From contig NZ_NEUE01000309.1 in assembly GCF_002910905.1 (NCBI RefSeq), forward strand, positions 10,783 to 73,811: DNA of 63,029 nucleotides. Direction: 5' to 3'. Origin of the DNA: Streptomyces sp. SM11. Its GTDB lineage: Bacteria; Actinomycetota; Actinomycetes; Streptomycetales; Streptomycetaceae. The notes under the pieces were generated by a model. That model saw only the letters and a list, made by a program, of their open reading frames with translations, was not told the DNA's origin and did no database searches. Both the position numbers and the translations under genes were made by a program. Each line of letters starts with the position of its first letter. Positions within the stretch are counted from its first letter, which is position 1. Below are positions 61,393 through 63,029 of the stretch, piece after piece.

Positions 61393-61957
61393 TTCCCTGC
61401 ATCGGCTTTCGCCCAGGACTCCTGTCCTGGGCCGCGAGTCAGGAGACGCGGTCACGCGCGTCCACGGTCCCGGAAGCCTTCATGGCGTCGCTCCCGGCGC
61501 TCTGGGCGCGGCACGGGTGTCGCCCTTGGCCGTTCAGCCCCAACTCGACGTGGATCCATCATGATCACGCCGGCGGGGCCGAAGCCACGTACTGGCCATG
61601 GGGCACCCGAATGAGTGATCACCGGGGCGAGGGAGCTGACGGTAGGAAGCTGGAAGGCCGGGTATCCGTCCACGCGCCGGGCATCCATTCACGCGGCCTG
61701 GGGCCGAGCGGCCGACGGCCCTGGTCGGCGCGCAGCACACCGCGGCTGTGATGTCGATCCCCCGTGGGCGGCACAGCGTTCTGGCCAACCCTCTTGCCGA
61801 CGGCCGGCTCACCTGCCCGGCCGCGCGGAGGCCCCGTCAAACCAAACATCGCTTTTCAGATGATCTGGGCTACTGATCGGGGTATTGAACCGTTTGGAGT
61901 CACTGCTCGCCTGCCAAATACCTCCTTGCAACATCCGGCAAGAAGAACGGGTTCGAC
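61393..61957. other. 565-base gene-free spacer, urease operon / tectonin gene
   Basis: No ORF here looks coding in either strand. It must hold the promoter of the urease operon at its left end and that of the tectonin gene at its right. The last 120 bases are AT-rich for this genome (ATCGCTTTTCAGATGATC, GTATTGAACCGTTTGG) and look like a promoter zone. I find no clear operator, nickel-responsive (Nur-like) site or terminator stem. Confidence 0.55.
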
Positions 61958-62656
61958 ATGGCTGAGTGGAAGCAGATCTCCGGGTCGCTGAAGGCGATCG
62001 ACGCCGGGTCCCGGACCAGCGTGTGGGGCGTCAACTCCGGCGACGGGATCTACAGCTACACCAACAACGACAGCAAGCCGTGGGTCTCCGTCCCCGGCGC
62101 TCTGAGCGATATCGGGGCCGGGATCGACGGCACCGTGTGGGGTGTCAACGCCGGCGGGAACATCTACCGCTACACCGGCGACCAGAGTTCCACGCACTGG
62201 AAGCAGATCAGCGGCTCGCTGTCCCGCATCGCTGTCGGGTCCCGGACCAACGTGTGGGGCGTGAACTCCGGCGGCGGGATCTACCGCTACACCAACAACG
62301 ACGCCGACCCGTGGGAGAACATCCCCGGGTCCCTCAGCGACATCGGCGTCGCGGCGGACGGCACCGTGTGGGGCGTGAACTCCGGCGGGAACATCTACCG
62401 TTACACCGGCGACGAGAGTTCCACGCACTGGAAGCAGATCAGCGGCTCGCTGTCGCGGATCTCCGTCGGCTCCCGAACCGCGGTCTGGGGCGTGAACTCC
62501 GGCGGCGGGATCTACCGCTACACCAACAACGACGCCGAACCGTGGGAGAACGTCGCCGGGTCCCTCAGTGACATCGGCGCGGCCGCCGACGGCACGGCAT
62601 GGGGCGTCAATTCCGGCGGGAACATCTACCGTTACACCGGCGACCAGCCCAGCTGA
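61958..62656 (+). CDS. Tectonin-repeat beta-propeller protein
   Basis: 232 residues from the ATG at 61958. Six blades of about 38 residues each read W-x-x-I-x-G-S-L-x-x-I-x-x-G...VWGVNSGG.IYRYT, the tectonin (TECPR, Hyd_WA) repeat found in lectins of slime moulds, fish and horseshoe crabs. Odd blades contain KQISGSLSRIAVGSRT, even ones ENIPGSLSDIGVAADGT. No signal peptide, membrane helix or second domain is visible. It probably forms a closed six-blade propeller that binds glycan or lipopolysaccharide-like surfaces, in the cytosol or after unknown export. Confidence 0.87.
   Translation: MAEWKQISGSLKAIDAGSRTSVWGVNSGDGIYSYTNNDSKPWVSVPGALSDIGAGIDGTVWGVNAGGNIYRYTGDQSSTHWKQISGSLSRIAVGSRTNVWGVNSGGGIYRYTNNDADPWENIPGSLSDIGVAADGTVWGVNSGGNIYRYTGDESSTHWKQISGSLSRISVGSRTAVWGVNSGGGIYRYTNNDAEPWENVAGSLSDIGAAADGTAWGVNSGGNIYRYTGDQPS
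61967..62653 (+). repeat. three 231-bp tandem units within the tectonin gene
   Basis: The codon for the Trp that opens each doublet occurs at 61967, 62198 and 62429, exactly 231 bases apart. Each unit encodes two blades. Units 2 and 3 are very similar at DNA level over long runs (GGCAGATCAGCGGCTCGCTG-type stretches), while unit 1 has diverged more. This shows recent duplication of a two-blade unit. Confidence 0.9.
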
Positions 62657-62811
62657 CCTCGCCTTCTCACGCGGCGGGGCCCGGCGGCAGTGCTGTCGAG
62701 GCTCCGTCGCGCTGTTGGACCTCGCGGGCGAGCGTCCCGCCGAGAGTCTGCTGGGACAGCGGTGGCTCGCGGACCTGTGGACCCGAGTTCCTCGTCGTGC
62801 CGGCGTGAGGG

Positions 62812-63029
62812 TCAGCCCCGCCGCACCCGCCCCGCGATCCGGCGGCCCAGCCGCCCCAGGGCGCTGACACGGTTCCAGTCCCGGAAGGCGTCGGCCCGGC
62901 CGCTGCTGCCCGTGCGTCCCACCATCGCCTCGACCTCCGCGACGGCCTCGCCCGACATGCCGCGTACGGCGGGGCGAAGAACGTCGTCGAGGAGGGCGGC
63001 GGCCACCGGCGGCCAGGCGCGGCCCGCGT
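62812..63029 (-). CDS. 3' end of an unidentified gene (right edge)
   Basis: The open frame runs off the right edge and ends at a TGA at 62812-62814. At least 72 codons are seen, with PPVAAALLDDVLRPAVRGMSGEAVAEVEAMVGRT, a helix, then a basic tail (RLGRRIAGRVRRG). The basic end and helical body suggest a cytosolic protein. I do not recognise the family; the start is outside the window. Confidence 0.5.
   Translation of the reverse strand, partial: AGRAWPPVAAALLDDVLRPAVRGMSGEAVAEVEAMVGRTGSSGRADAFRDWNRVSALGRLGRRIAGRVRRG

Noticed and set aside
61615..61863. Plus-strand 82-codon open frame in the urease/tectonin spacer
   Set aside because: No ribosome site, no family, low-complexity Arg/Pro-rich product; other frames of the same bases look the same.

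Overview
The window is chromosomal DNA of a Streptomyces-type actinomycete. It is very GC-rich (a sample at 56101-56160 counts 77% GC), GTG and TTG starts are common, genes are packed with 4-base stop/start overlaps, and it carries genus hallmarks: a ROK regulator beside xylose transport genes, a WhiJ-like regulator with a DUF397 partner, DUF3000 and DUF4349 proteins, Tat-exported proteins, and the coproporphyrin branch of heme synthesis ending in HemQ. The first four intact genes match, from memory, the Streptomyces coelicolor rok7B7-xylFGH locus followed by dxs. About 61 coding features are supported. I see no rRNA, tRNA, CRISPR array or insertion sequence with a transposase.

Layout. 1-5.1 kb: a broken ABC permease end, the ROK regulator and the xylose-type ABC transporter. 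5.2-8.8 kb: dxs and an amino-acid permease. 8.8-8.95 kb: a small MITE-like inverted-repeat element that reaches into the next gene. 8.9-19.1 kb: a cell-wall glycopolymer district (LCP ligase, cytosolic beta-propeller, GT4 glycosyltransferase, fused cytidylyltransferase/reductase, TagF-like polymerase, TagC-like exported propeller). 19.2-26.1 kb: a fatty-acid oxidation pair, a truncated ferritin-like gene, RNase D, an orphan response regulator and DUF3000. 26.2-32.1 kb: heme genes hemE, hemG/cgoX and hemQ with a CoA-disulfide-reductase-like enzyme and a DUF4349 lipoprotein between them. 32.3-38.9 kb: a secreted tripeptidyl aminopeptidase, then a DUF692 (MNIO) enzyme translationally coupled to a TIGR04222 membrane protein with a Gly/Ser/Cys tail, DUF4142, a PTH2 hydrolase and AIM24. 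39-51.9 kb: a MoxR-type ATPase with a VWA/metallopeptidase-like partner, a deacetylase lipoprotein, PhoX, OsmC, ZapE, a RibD-like reductase, MurC, MsrB and an SGNH hydrolase. 52-56.3 kb: an accessory stretch of lower GC with two overlapping AlkB-like 2OG-Fe(II) oxygenase genes and a WhiJ-like/DUF397/ATPase trio. 56.4-61.4 kb: a urease operon, ureAB(fused)-ureC-ureF-ureG-ureD. 61.4-63 kb: a gene-free spacer, a tectonin-repeat protein made of three 231-bp units, and the end of a further gene.

How the genes work together. The ROK protein probably controls xylF, whose product feeds a one-ATPase/one-permease importer. The 12-17.7 kb operon looks able to make an activated polyol phosphate (TarIJ-like), polymerise it (TagF-like) and decorate it (GT4), with the LCP protein attaching the polymer to peptidoglycan. 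HemE, HemG and HemQ are three of the steps to heme through coproporphyrin. The best candidate for an undescribed system is the DUF692/TIGR04222 pair, in which an MNIO enzyme could modify cysteines in the tail of its membrane partner. Second is the tandem AlkB-like oxygenase pair.
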